Shown here piece after piece: positions 33,130 through 41,915 of a DNA stretch of 64,000 bases. Position 1 is the first letter of the stretch; each line of letters opens with the position of its first letter. Location: positions 62,001-126,000 of the forward strand of contig CAYTMI010000001.1 in the NCBI GenBank assembly GCA_964438865.1, in the 5' to 3' direction. The translations under genes were made by a program, and so were the position numbers. The DNA comes from G016234445 sp964438865 (GTDB lineage Bacteria > Chloroflexota > Dehalococcoidia > Tepidiformales > Tepidiformaceae). Below the pieces are notes generated by a model, which worked only from the letters and a program-made list of their open reading frames with translations, made no database searches and was not told the DNA's origin.

Positions 33130-34022
33130 CTTCGCCCGGCGCCCGCCTCCGGGCGCTCATGGGACGCGGCATCGTCGTCGCCCCGTTCGTCTTCGACGGC
33201 GTCCAGGCGAAGCTCGCTGAGGCGGCCGGGTTCGACGCCGTCTACATGAGCGGCTTCGGCACCGCCGCCTCCTTCGGCCTCCCCGACATGGGCATGATCG
33301 GCCTCGGCGAGATGTCGGCGAACGCGGCTCGGGTCGCGGCCGCCGTCCACGTCCCCGTCATCGCTGACGCCGACACCGGCTACGGCAACGAACGCAACGT
33401 CGCCCAGACGGTCGAGCGCTACGAACGCGCGGGCGTGGCGGCGCTGCACATCGAAGACCAGGAGTGGCCCAAGCGCTGCGGCTTCCTCGAAGGCAAGCGC
33501 GTCATCCCCCGCGACGAGATGGTGCTAAAGCTGAAGGCCGCCGTCGCTGCGCGCACCGACCCCGGCCTCGTGATCATCGGGCGGACGGACGCGCTCCAGC
33601 CCAACGGCTGGGACGACGCCATCGCCCGTGCCCGCGCCTACCACCAGGCTGGCGCCGACATGGTCTTCGTCGACGGCCTCAAGGACCGTGCGGCCGTCGT
33701 ACGCGCCGCCGAGGGTCTCCGGGGCATCCCCCAACTGCTCAGTTCCTGGCTGGTGACCCCGGCAGAGGCCGAAGCGATGGGCTTCGCGGTCTACATCCAT
33801 CTCGGCGTCATGCTCCGGCACTTCGCCGACTTCCGGGCCGGCCTCGCCGAATTGCGCGACACCGGCGCCATCACGCTCGCCCCCGGCGACGAGCGCGTCG
33901 AGCCGATCACGCGCCTGCTCTCCGGGGAGTTCGACGCCCTCATCGACGAGACTCGCCGCGAGACCGCCCAACGCCACCAGACCGACAGTGCATTCCTCCT
34001 CCGTGAGGACCGCGACCGCTGA
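33126..34022 (+). CDS. Isocitrate lyase/PEP mutase family enzyme
   Basis: A 298-residue TIM-barrel enzyme of the isocitrate lyase/phosphoenolpyruvate mutase superfamily, which make or break a C-C or P-C bond next to a carboxylate using Mg2+. Active-site motifs: VIADADTGYGN (metal aspartates) and HIEDQEWPKRCGFLEGK, where the KRCG loop carries the catalytic cysteine of the lyase branch, then IIGRTDA. Length fits 2-methylisocitrate lyase, oxaloacetate decarboxylase or carboxyvinyl-phosphonate mutase-like members; I cannot choose. GTG 33126 overlaps the stop of the SnoaL-like gene. Confidence 0.85.
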   Translation: MTSPGARLRALMGRGIVVAPFVFDGVQAKLAEAAGFDAVYMSGFGTAASFGLPDMGMIGLGEMSANAARVAAAVHVPVIADADTGYGNERNVAQTVERYERAGVAALHIEDQEWPKRCGFLEGKRVIPRDEMVLKLKAAVAARTDPGLVIIGRTDALQPNGWDDAIARARAYHQAGADMVFVDGLKDRAAVVRAAEGLRGIPQLLSSWLVTPAEAEAMGFAVYIHLGVMLRHFADFRAGLAELRDTGAITLAPGDERVEPITRLLSGEFDALIDETRRETAQRHQTDSAFLLREDRDR

Positions 34023-34144
34023 CCATCTACGTCGTCGATGAAGGCTGCCAGGTGGTGACGGCGGACCGGGCCTTCCACGACGCTCTCACCACCGGCTTCC
34101 CCGGGACGATGCTCTGGGTAGGCGACATACAGGCCGCGCCCTGA
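34019..34144 (+). CDS. Possible 41-residue ORF, doubtful
   Basis: A frame starting with CTG at the stop codon of the upstream gene reads TIYVVDEGCQVVTADRAFHDALTTGFPGTMLWVGDIQAAP and then stops. It has ordinary, non-arginine-rich composition, unlike most shadow frames here, but a CTG start and no independent ribosome site. It may be a coupled small protein, a decayed fragment or chance. Confidence 0.25.
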   Translation: MTIYVVDEGCQVVTADRAFHDALTTGFPGTMLWVGDIQAAP

Positions 34145-34187
34145 GCCGCCGCGCCCCGGTGGCGCCCCGGCGTCTCCGCAGCGGCGC

Positions 34188-34193
34188 TATCAT
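34188..34193 (+). promoter_or_regulatory. -10 element of a leaderless start
   Basis: TATCAT ends eight bases before the ATG at 34202 and no Shine-Dalgarno sequence is present. Confidence 0.4.
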
Positions 34194-34201
34194 TCTCTCC
34201 C

Positions 34202-35146
34202 ATGAGTGAGGCCCTCCCCGGCCGCGAACCGTTCCAGGAGTGGCTCAGGCGCCTGCCCGGGTTCGAATCCGCCCGCGTAGGCGTGGTCGCGCCGGTAGAA
34301 GGCGGGGCATCGAACCTCACCTGCCGGGTGGACTTGGAACGCGCCGCGATGCCGGCCGTCGTCCTCCGGGTCCAGCGCGAACGCGGCATCTTCGAGCCCT
34401 ACGACGTCCTCCGCGAGGGCGAAGTCCTGCGGCGGCTGGCCCACTCCACGGTGCCGGTCCCGGGCCTTGTCGGCGCCGAGGGCGACCGTGCCGTCCTCGG
34501 CGCGCCCTTCATCGTCCTCGCGTGGGTGGATGCGCCCCACATGGGCGTGGCCGGCCCGGAAGCCGACTTCGGCGCCTTCACGGAGATGGTGGCCCGCATC
34601 CACGGGCTCGACTGGATGGCCCTCGGCATGGACTTCCTCGGCGTGCCCGCTTCTCCGCGGGAAGCCGTGCTCGGCGAAGTCGCGGCGGTCGCAGGGCGGA
34701 TGGCCCCCTTCGGCTGCGACCGTGACCCGCTCCTCGCCCGCGCCGCCCGGCTCCTCGCGGAAACCGCCCCTGGCGACGGCCGCCTCGCGCTCTGCCAGGG
34801 CGACATCAACGTTTTCAACTACCTCTTCCGGCGCGGGAAGGTCGCCGCCGTCGTTGACTGGGAACAGGCTAGGATCAGCGACCCGCGCTCCGATGTCGGC
34901 CACCTGGTAGCGCTATCGCACCTGAAGGGCGCCCCGTTCGGGCCAGCCGCGGAACAGGGATTCGTCCGCGCCTACGGGGCGGTGTCGGGGAGGGACATGG
35001 GCGGCATGGAGTGGTTCCGGGCCTTCTGGTTGTTCCAGCTGGGGGTCATCTACCACGGCTGGAAGGCGTTCAACGGCACCGACCCCTGGTACGCCTGGGA
35101 CCACCTCTCCCAACTCCTGGAGGCATCCCTGGCGGAGCTCGCCTGA
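34202..35146 (+). CDS. APH-fold phosphotransferase (1)
   Basis: A 314-residue member of the aminoglycoside phosphotransferase/choline kinase-like family. The nucleotide lobe includes VVLRVQRERGIFEPYDVLREGEVLRRL; the catalytic loop reads LALCQGDINVFNYLF, where the common HGD is QGD; the metal loop is AAVVDWEQARISDPRSD. Despite the family name most members act on small metabolites or acyl-CoA-linked substrates, not on drugs. It appears to have its own promoter with the -10 eight bases before the ATG. It is followed after one base by a second, distant paralogue, so the two are one transcript. Confidence 0.88.
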   Translation: MSEALPGREPFQEWLRRLPGFESARVGVVAPVEGGASNLTCRVDLERAAMPAVVLRVQRERGIFEPYDVLREGEVLRRLAHSTVPVPGLVGAEGDRAVLGAPFIVLAWVDAPHMGVAGPEADFGAFTEMVARIHGLDWMALGMDFLGVPASPREAVLGEVAAVAGRMAPFGCDRDPLLARAARLLAETAPGDGRLALCQGDINVFNYLFRRGKVAAVVDWEQARISDPRSDVGHLVALSHLKGAPFGPAAEQGFVRAYGAVSGRDMGGMEWFRAFWLFQLGVIYHGWKAFNGTDPWYAWDHLSQLLEASLAELA

Positions 35147-35147
35147 G

Positions 35148-36113
35148 ATGGACTGGCGCGACCGCTTCGTGGCCTACCTCCGGGAACAGCTGCCCTCGGC
35201 CAGCGATATCTCCATCGCCCGGGTGTTGGGGATGCCCGCGGGCGCCAGCAACGACACCGTCGGCCTGGACGTCGAGGTCGAATGCGACGGCCATCGCGCG
35301 CTGCTGCCACTCGTGCTCCGCCCCCAACGGCGCGACGGCATCCTCGCCCCCTACGACATCGGCCGCCAGTTCCGGGTGATGCGCGCCCTCTCGCGGACGG
35401 CGGTTCCCGTTCCCGCTACGATGTGGCACGAAGCGACCGGCGCCGTGCTCGGCGCACCCTTTTTCGTCATGCAGCGCGTCGCCGGCGAGACCCTGCCGCT
35501 GTTCTGGTACGGCAGCCAATCGCCGCGACTGTGGGCAGTGGCCGAGGCGCTCGCCGAGGTGCACGCGGTGGCCTGGCAGGCCGCCGGGCTGGCGTTCCTC
35601 CTCCCGGAAGGAGACCCAACCCCTTCGCCGCTCGCCTGCGACCTCGCCCAGTGGCGAGCCAAGGCCGCCCACATGGGGATGGCGCGGCACCGCGAACTGG
35701 TCGCGCTCGGCGAATTCCTGGCCGCGAACGAGCCGCCCGACGCCCGCCACACCCTGCTCCACGGCGACCCCAACCCGGGCAACTACCTCCTGGACGGCGA
35801 CCGCATCGCGGCCGTGGTCGACTGGGAAGTCGCGGCTATCGGCGACCCTCGCTCGGACCTCGGGTTCTACGCGGCCCTGCTCACGGTCTTCGGGGGGATG
35901 AGCGGAGAAGGCGGCCAGACGGTGCTCTCCGGCGCCTACGCGGCAGTAACCGGCATCCCCCTGGCGGACCTCGACTACTACGAGGCGGTCGGCCTCTACA
36001 AGATGGCGATCGTGATGGCGGGCTGGGCCGGGCGCGGCGGCTGGGGCTACTCCGGGATGGACGCTATCTCGCGGCGGCTGGCGTTTCTGTTCGGCCCGCG
36101 GTGGGCAGGGTGA
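35148..36113 (+). CDS. APH-fold phosphotransferase (2)
   Basis: A 321-residue APH-family kinase. ALLPLVLRPQRRDGILAPYDIGRQFRVMRAL is the nucleotide lobe, LLHGDPNPGNYLLDG the catalytic loop (normal HGD and Asn), and IAAVVDWEVAAIGDPRSDLGFY the metal loop. It shows the same plan as the upstream gene and about a third of recognisable residues in common, so tandem duplication followed by divergence is likely. Only one base separates the upstream stop from its ATG. Its last 50 bases overlap the phoR gene on the opposite strand. Confidence 0.88.
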   Translation: MDWRDRFVAYLREQLPSASDISIARVLGMPAGASNDTVGLDVEVECDGHRALLPLVLRPQRRDGILAPYDIGRQFRVMRALSRTAVPVPATMWHEATGAVLGAPFFVMQRVAGETLPLFWYGSQSPRLWAVAEALAEVHAVAWQAAGLAFLLPEGDPTPSPLACDLAQWRAKAAHMGMARHRELVALGEFLAANEPPDARHTLLHGDPNPGNYLLDGDRIAAVVDWEVAAIGDPRSDLGFYAALLTVFGGMSGEGGQTVLSGAYAAVTGIPLADLDYYEAVGLYKMAIVMAGWAGRGGWGYSGMDAISRRLAFLFGPRWAG

Positions 36114-37572
36114 ACACGAACGTCGTCCCCTTCCCCTGTTCGCTCGTGGCCCAGATGTCGCCACCGTGGGCACGGACGATCTCCCGGCTGATCGCTAGTC
36201 CAAGGCCGTGGCCCCTCCCGTTGCCGCTCGTGGCAGCCCGGTAGAAGCGCTCGAACAGGTGCGGCACGTCGGACGCGGGGATCCCGACGCCAGTGTCGGC
36301 CACGCTGACCTGGAGCACCCCCGGGCTGACCTCCCGCGACGCCACCCGGACCGTCCCGCCGCGCGGGGTGTGACGAAACGCATTGTCCAAGAGGTTGTTG
36401 AGCACCTGCTCCAGGCGGTCGAAGTCTCCCCGGATGCGGGCCCCCGGCGCCGCCTGGAGTTCGAGGCGGACATCGCCCTCTTCCGCGCGGAGGGCGAACA
36501 CCTCGCTCACGTGGCCGAACAGTTCCTCCAGGAGGATGGCCTCCTGTCGCATCGGCACCTGGCCGCTTTCGATTCGCGAAAGGTCGAGCAGTTCCTGGAC
36601 AAGGCGGAGCAGCCGGTTCGATTCGTCGCTGATGATCTTCGCCGAACGATGGATCCCCGGCTCGTCGTCGATCGTCCCGTCGAGCACGGCCTCGCTGAAC
36701 CCGCGGATCGAAGTCAGCGGCGTCTTCAGTTCGTGGGAGATGTTCGCGAGGAAGTCCCGCAGCGTCTGCTGGGAGCGCTGGACTTCCTCGGTCATCCGGT
36801 TGAAGTTCGCGGCAAGGTCGCGCACCTCACGAGGGCCGGTGGCGGGCACTCGCTGACGGTAGTTCCCGCGGGCCACGCTGCGGGCGGCGCGGGCGATGTT
36901 TCGCAGGGGCGCGGCCACGCTCTGAGAGAGCAAGAACCCGAGAACCAGCGCCGCGGCAACGCCAATAAGTCCCGAAAAGAGCATCCGCGGCATCAGGTCC
37001 CCGAGCACTTCCCGCAGGCTTGCCGCCGGCTGTGCGACAACGAGCGCGGTCGCGCCGGTGTTGGGGAAAGCCGCCCTGACGGCGTCGCTCAGCGGCATGC
37101 TCACGCAGAGGAGGTCCGGCCCGGCGGCGGTCTCCAGGCGGCACCGGAGGGGGCTCCGGCCGCCAGGGGTTTCGCCCGTCGCGGCCACGAGGTCCGCCGC
37201 GCTGGCGCCTTCGAGGTTGACCGCGCTCGCCCAGCCCCCGGGGATCACCCGCCCGGCGGCGTCGACGATCGCGATCGAGGTCTGCCGCGCAAGGTCGCTG
37301 TCCGTCCCTCCCCGTTCGAGGATGGACCGGAGGGCAAGGAGCAGTTCTGCCCCCTCGGGAATCGCGCTGGGAGTGCCCGTCCCCCCGCCCCTCCCCTGGA
37401 CCTGCGTGTTGGCCTGGGCGTCGATGAGAACACCGATGTCTTCCAGGCTCGAATAGGAGATGTCGTCCCGGTAGCCGCCGAGCAGCAGGAAAAGGCTGAG
37501 CGCGGCGAGCCCAAGGGTGACCCCGATGATGATCAGATACGTGAGAAAGAGACGTACTTGTAAGGCGCCCAT
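36064..37572 (-). CDS. phoR: Sensor histidine kinase, PhoR-like
   Basis: A 502-residue membrane histidine kinase. Helix 1 at about residues 8-30, an extracytoplasmic domain of about 160 residues, helix 2 near 200-220, a HAMP linker (AAPLRNIARAARSVARGNYRQRV), the phosphoacceptor in FLANISHELKTPLTSIRGFSEAV, and a complete ATPase domain with N box (LNNLLDNAFRHTPRGG), G1 (VADTGVGIP), F and G2 (GRGHGLGLAISREIVRAHGG). The downstream position after the PhoB-type regulator and next to pst genes indicates that it senses phosphate status through PstB/PhoU. The large periplasmic domain is unlike the small one of E. coli PhoR. Confidence 0.88.
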   Translation of the reverse strand: MGALQVRLFLTYLIIIGVTLGLAALSLFLLLGGYRDDISYSSLEDIGVLIDAQANTQVQGRGGGTGTPSAIPEGAELLLALRSILERGGTDSDLARQTSIAIVDAAGRVIPGGWASAVNLEGASAADLVAATGETPGGRSPLRCRLETAAGPDLLCVSMPLSDAVRAAFPNTGATALVVAQPAASLREVLGDLMPRMLFSGLIGVAAALVLGFLLSQSVAAPLRNIARAARSVARGNYRQRVPATGPREVRDLAANFNRMTEEVQRSQQTLRDFLANISHELKTPLTSIRGFSEAVLDGTIDDEPGIHRSAKIISDESNRLLRLVQELLDLSRIESGQVPMRQEAILLEELFGHVSEVFALRAEEGDVRLELQAAPGARIRGDFDRLEQVLNNLLDNAFRHTPRGGTVRVASREVSPGVLQVSVADTGVGIPASDVPHLFERFYRAATSGNGRGHGLGLAISREIVRAHGGDIWATSEQGKGTTFVFTLPTAGRTETPAAAR

Positions 37573-37659
37573 GAGGAAGCCCGACCTCCCCGGGGGCTTC
37601 TAGTGCTTCCTGGAAAAACCTGGCGCCCGTCCCGAAGCCCTATCGAGCGCCGCTTTGCT

Positions 37660-37687
37660 CCCCTCTCCCGCGAAGTCGGGAGAGGGG
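37660..37687. repeat. Perfect hairpin between phoB and phoR
   Basis: Eleven-pair perfect inverted repeat: CCCCTCTCCCG (37660-37670), six-base loop, CGGGAGAGGGG (37677-37687), followed by a GGGGGTGAGGG run. It lies in the 169-base gap between the two regulator genes and could attenuate or stabilise the mRNA. The sequence resembles short palindromic repeats found between genes in many bacteria. Confidence 0.55.
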
Positions 37688-37741
37688 CTGGGGGTGAGGG
37701 CAGATGGCGGCGGATAGACCACCAGGTTGCTCAACTGAGTG

Positions 37742-38422
<681 letters not shown>

Positions 38423-38597
38423 GGGGCGCTGGCACCTCGAAGGGACTGCGGAGAAGTATGCGCCGGTGGCCCCCGCCCTGCCAGTCGGGATGAGCCGATG
38501 CGGAGGAAGGCAGAGCGGGGACCTGGCGGCTGAGGGGTGCTATCGCGAGCGGGGCCGTAAACCGCCCGCGTTGCAGCTTCGAGTATCTGCCCCGGGT

Positions 38598-38637
38598 GTA
38601 ACCGCCGAACAGCGCCACCGTAACCGGACCGTAAGAG
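38598..38637. promoter_or_regulatory. GTAA direct-repeat array
   Basis: GTAACC at 38598, GTAACC at 38620 and GTAAGA at 38631 are spaced 22 and 11 bases apart, the helical phase expected of tandem PhoB-type half-sites. It lies midway between phoB and pstS and may serve autoregulation of phoB. Confidence 0.4.
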
Positions 38638-38670
38638 ATCGCTGCCGGGGCAAGGGAAACCCGGCGCCAC

Positions 38671-38703
38671 GTTAAAGCCGCGTTAAAGCGTTCTCCCTAC
38701 TCT
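38671..38703 (+). promoter_or_regulatory. Pho box and promoter of pstS (copy 1)
   Basis: Two GTTAAAG repeats at 38671 and 38682 (11-base period) stand where a -35 box would be. The -10 TACTCT is at 38698-38703, 27 bases from the first repeat. The same layout recurs before the second pstS. Confidence 0.7.
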
Positions 38704-38744
38704 GAGGGTGCCTGACAAGCACTCACAACAGGTAGGGAGAACGA

Positions 38745-39782
38745 ATGCAAAGCATACCAAAGGGACGGAAGCGGTGGTGGCTGGTGGCCATCGCCGCGGT
38801 GGCCGCGAGCGGCCTGGTGGCAGCGGCCTGTGGCGGCGACGACGACGTGGCCACCGCGACCACCGCCCCCGGCACCACCGCCACCGCCACGGTGAAGCCC
38901 GTCATCGACTACGCAAAGCTCAGCGGTGAAGTCCGCATCGACGGCTCTTCGACCGTCTTCCCCATCTCCGAGGCCGTCGCCGAGGAGTTCAGCAAGGTCG
39001 CGAAGAACGTCAAGGCCAACGTCGCCTTCTCCGGCACCGGCGGGGGCTTCGAAAAGTTCTGCCGCGGCGAGATCCAGGTCAGCGATGCCTCGCGGCCAAT
39101 CAAGCAGTCCGAGAAGGACGCCTGCGCCAAGAACAACATCACCGACGTCGTCGAACTGCAGGTCGCCATCGACGCACTCACCGTGGTCGTGAACCCCTCG
39201 AACACCTGGGCGAAATGCGTGACCCCGGTCCAGCTTCAGAAGCTGTTCAAGGACGGCGGCGCCACCAAATGGAGCGACATCGACCCCGCGTGGCCGGCCG
39301 AGAACATCAAGTTCTTCTACCCCGGCACGGATTCGGGCACCTTCGACTACTTCAAGGAAGCCATCATCACCCTGGAGGGGAAGGACAAAGTCACCAAGCA
39401 CCGCGGCGACGGCACCGCTTCTGAAGACGACAACGTCCTCCTGACGGCGGTGGAGAAGGACAAGAACGCCATCGCCTACTTCGGCTTCGCCTACTACGAA
39501 GAGGCAGGAAAGAAGCTGAAGGCCCTCGAGATCGATAACGGTGCCGGGTGCGTCCCGCCGACTTCGGCGAACGCCCTCAGCGGCAAGTACGCGCCCCTCT
39601 CGCGCCCCCTCTTCATCTACACCCGGGAAGCCCTCCTGAAGGAGCGGCCCGAGGTCCTCGGCTTCGTGAAGTTCTACATGGACAACGTGAAGAAGCTCGT
39701 GCCGGACGTTGGCTACGTCAGCATGCCGGACGCAACCCTGAAGACGCAGCAGGACAAGCTCACCCCCTTCCTGCCCAAGTAG
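38745..39782 (+). CDS. pstS: Phosphate-binding lipoprotein PstS (copy 1)
   Basis: A 345-residue phosphate-binding protein of the PstSCAB importer. Signal peptide with lipobox VAAAC near residue 29, a Thr/Ala-rich linker, then the binding domain with the PstS signature IDGSSTVFPISEAVAEEF, the phosphate loop FSGTGGGFEKFCRGEIQVSDASR, YPGTDSGTFDYF and HRGDGTASEDDN. It would be tethered to the outer face of the membrane. GGTAGGGAG precedes ATG 38745. Controlled by the Pho box upstream. A second pstS follows 74 bases later and is about three-quarters identical over the mature region by eye. Confidence 0.95.
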   Translation: MQSIPKGRKRWWLVAIAAVAASGLVAAACGGDDDVATATTAPGTTATATVKPVIDYAKLSGEVRIDGSSTVFPISEAVAEEFSKVAKNVKANVAFSGTGGGFEKFCRGEIQVSDASRPIKQSEKDACAKNNITDVVELQVAIDALTVVVNPSNTWAKCVTPVQLQKLFKDGGATKWSDIDPAWPAENIKFFYPGTDSGTFDYFKEAIITLEGKDKVTKHRGDGTASEDDNVLLTAVEKDKNAIAYFGFAYYEEAGKKLKALEIDNGAGCVPPTSANALSGKYAPLSRPLFIYTREALLKERPEVLGFVKFYMDNVKKLVPDVGYVSMPDATLKTQQDKLTPFLPK

Positions 39783-39816
39783 CCCCGCCACCCGGAATGG
39801 GAGGGCTGTGATAAGT

Positions 39817-39849
39817 GTTAATGACGTGTTAACGGCCCTGCCCTACTCT
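39817..39849 (+). promoter_or_regulatory. Pho box and promoter of pstS (copy 2)
   Basis: GTTAA repeats at 39817 and 39828 (11-base period) and TACTCT at 39844-39849, exactly the same distances as before pstS copy 1. The -10 lies seven bases before a GTG, so this start is probably leaderless. Confidence 0.7.
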
Positions 39850-39856
39850 GGTGGGC

Positions 39857-40834
39857 GTGAACGGAATGCTTCGTCCGGGGGTTGCTGCGCTCTGCGCGGC
39901 AACCCTCGTCAGCGTGGCCTGCGGCGCGGACGGCGCTGGCACCCCCTCGGCCCTGGACTACGGTTCGCTCCGCGGCGAAGTCCGGATCGACGGCTCCAGC
40001 ACGGTGTTTCCGATTTCCGAAGCCATGGCCGAGGAGTTCAGCATCGCCGCGAAGAACGTGCGGGCCAACGTCGCCTTCTCCGGCACCGGCGGGGGCTTCG
40101 AAAAGTTCTGCCGCGGCGAAATCCAGGTGAGCGACGCCTCCCGCCCAATCAAGCAGAGCGAGAAAGACAAGTGCAGCCAGGAAGGCATCACCGACATCCA
40201 GGAGATCCAGGTCGCCGTCGACGCCCTCACGGTCGTCGTCAACCCGGCCAACACCTGGGCGCAGTGCCTGACCCCGGCCCAACTCCAGCTCCTGTACAAG
40301 GACGGCGGGGCCGCGAAGTGGAGCGACATCGACCCATCCTGGCCCCAGGACAAGATCAAGTTCTTCTACCCGGGGACCGATTCGGGGACCTTCGACTACT
40401 TCGTGGAAGCGATCATCACCCTCGGCGGGAAGGACAAGGCGGCGAAGCACCGCGGCGACGGCACTGCCTCCGAAGACGACAACGTCCTCCTCACAGCCGT
40501 CGAACGCGAGAAGAACGCCGTCGCCTATTTCGGCTTCGCCTACTACCAGGAAGCCGGGAAGAAGGCGCGGGCGGTGGAAGTGGACGGCGGCAAAGGCTGC
40601 GTCGCCCCGACGGCGGAAACGGCAGTGAGCGGGACCTACACTCCCCTCGCGCGGCCGCTCTTCATCTACACCCGCGACACCTTCCTCCGGGAGCAGCCGG
40701 AAGTGCTCGGGTTCATCCGCTTCTACCTGGACTACATGCGCGAACTGGTGCCCCAGGTGGGCTACGTCGCCGTTTCGCCCGAAACCGAAGCGGCGCAGAA
40801 GGCCAAGATCGCGCCCTTCCTCCCTCAGCAATGA
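39857..40834 (+). CDS. pstS: Phosphate-binding lipoprotein PstS (copy 2)
   Basis: A 325-residue PstS paralogue. It has a lipobox at SVAC near residue 20, almost no linker, and the same phosphate loops as copy 1 (IDGSSTVFPISEAM, FSGTGGGFEKFCRGEIQVSDASR, YPGTDSGTFDYF, HRGDGTASEDDN). Start choice: GTG 39857 lies at the expected transcription start given the -10 at 39844; GTG 39851 and ATG 39866 are alternatives. It probably shares the permease with copy 1 and may differ in affinity, which is inference. The 118-base gap to pstC contains alternative hairpins. Confidence 0.93.
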   Translation: MNGMLRPGVAALCAATLVSVACGADGAGTPSALDYGSLRGEVRIDGSSTVFPISEAMAEEFSIAAKNVRANVAFSGTGGGFEKFCRGEIQVSDASRPIKQSEKDKCSQEGITDIQEIQVAVDALTVVVNPANTWAQCLTPAQLQLLYKDGGAAKWSDIDPSWPQDKIKFFYPGTDSGTFDYFVEAIITLGGKDKAAKHRGDGTASEDDNVLLTAVEREKNAVAYFGFAYYQEAGKKARAVEVDGGKGCVAPTAETAVSGTYTPLARPLFIYTRDTFLREQPEVLGFIRFYLDYMRELVPQVGYVAVSPETEAAQKAKIAPFLPQQ

Positions 40835-40879
40835 GCAGCCAACAACGTCCGACGAGGCCCCCGATGGGGTATCGACCGG

Positions 40880-40920
40880 CCGTCCCCCGGACGGGGGACG
40901 GGAGCTATCCTGCTCCCGTC
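40880..40920 (+). promoter_or_regulatory. Two mutually exclusive hairpins before pstC
   Basis: Hairpin A: 40880-40888 with 40893-40901, nine perfect pairs, four-base loop. Hairpin B: 40897-40904 with 40913-40920, eight perfect pairs, eight-base loop. They share 40897-40901 so only one can form. Position between the binding-protein and permease genes suggests attenuation or mRNA processing. Confidence 0.55.
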
Positions 40921-40952
40921 CCTGCCCGCCAGGGAAAGGTCTGACCAACAAC

Positions 40953-41915
40953 ATGGGATTCTGGGGACAGGCGCCAGCACCAGGCGACATCGAAACCGAG
41001 GCTCAATTGCAGGCAGCCTTGCACAGGCACGCGTTCAAACGGCCCGGCGAGATCCTGGTCGTCGGCCTCCTCACCCTCTGCGCCGCCGTCTCCGTGGTCA
41101 CGACCGTGCTAATCGTCTTCACCCTCTTTGGCGAAACCGTGAACTTCTTCGGTGAAGTCACCTTCGCCCAGTTCTTCCTCCACACCGACTGGTCGCCCCA
41201 GTTGCTCCAGCACTACGGAGTCTGGGAACTCGTCGCCGGGACGGTCAGCGTCGTCCTCTGGTCGATGGTGATCGCGTTGCCCATCGGCCTGGCCGCGGCA
41301 ATCTACCTGAGTGAATACGCCCACCCGCGCACCCGCCGTATCCTCAAGCCGATGCTCGAAGCGCTGGCGAGCGTGCCCACCGTGGTCTATGCCTTCTTCG
41401 CCCTCACCTTCGTCACCACCGATGTCCTCAAGCCGCTCTTTGGCGACAACATCGAATTCTTCAACGTCCTCGGCGCCAGCATCGTGATGGCCGTGATGAT
41501 CCTCCCGACCATCGCCTCCGTTTCCGAAGACGCGATGGCCGCCGTCCCCCGGTCACTCCGCGAAGCAGCCTACGGGCTTGGCGCCACGCGGCTGGAAGTC
41601 GCGACCAGGGTGGTCTTCCCGGCCGCGCTCTCGGGCATCCTCGCCGCAATCCTCCTGGCGGTCTCCCGCGTGGTCGGCGAAACGATGATCGTCGCCATCG
41701 CCGCCGGGTCGACGCCGAACCTCAGCGTCAACCCCCTCGACAGCGTCCAGACGATGACCGGCTACATGCTCCAGATCGGCCTCGGAGATGCCGCCCGTGG
41801 CACCGTGGACTACAGCTCCATCTTCGCCGTCGGCTCCATGCTCTTCCTGATGACGTTCGGGCTGAACGTGGGCGCACAGGCGATTGTCCGCCACTTCCGC
41901 GAGGTGTACGACTGA
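40953..41915 (+). CDS. pstC: Phosphate ABC transporter permease PstC
   Basis: A 320-residue permease subunit of the phosphate importer. Six hydrophobic segments follow an N-terminal cytoplasmic stretch. The EAA-type loop that contacts PstB is near AMAAVPRSLREAAYGLGATRLEVATRVVFPAALSGILAAILLAVSRVVGETM. The substitution of the central segment and the VPTVVYAFFAL motif are typical of PstC. ATG 40953 overlaps nothing upstream; the stop and the start of pstA share one base (TGATG), so the two permease genes are translated in tandem. Confidence 0.93.
   Translation: MGFWGQAPAPGDIETEAQLQAALHRHAFKRPGEILVVGLLTLCAAVSVVTTVLIVFTLFGETVNFFGEVTFAQFFLHTDWSPQLLQHYGVWELVAGTVSVVLWSMVIALPIGLAAAIYLSEYAHPRTRRILKPMLEALASVPTVVYAFFALTFVTTDVLKPLFGDNIEFFNVLGASIVMAVMILPTIASVSEDAMAAVPRSLREAAYGLGATRLEVATRVVFPAALSGILAAILLAVSRVVGETMIVAIAAGSTPNLSVNPLDSVQTMTGYMLQIGLGDAARGTVDYSSIFAVGSMLFLMTFGLNVGAQAIVRHFREVYD

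Noticed and set aside
34202..36113. Aminoglycoside-resistance genes
   Set aside because: The APH fold is broad; neither sequence has the features that identify resistance enzymes, and the context is metabolic.
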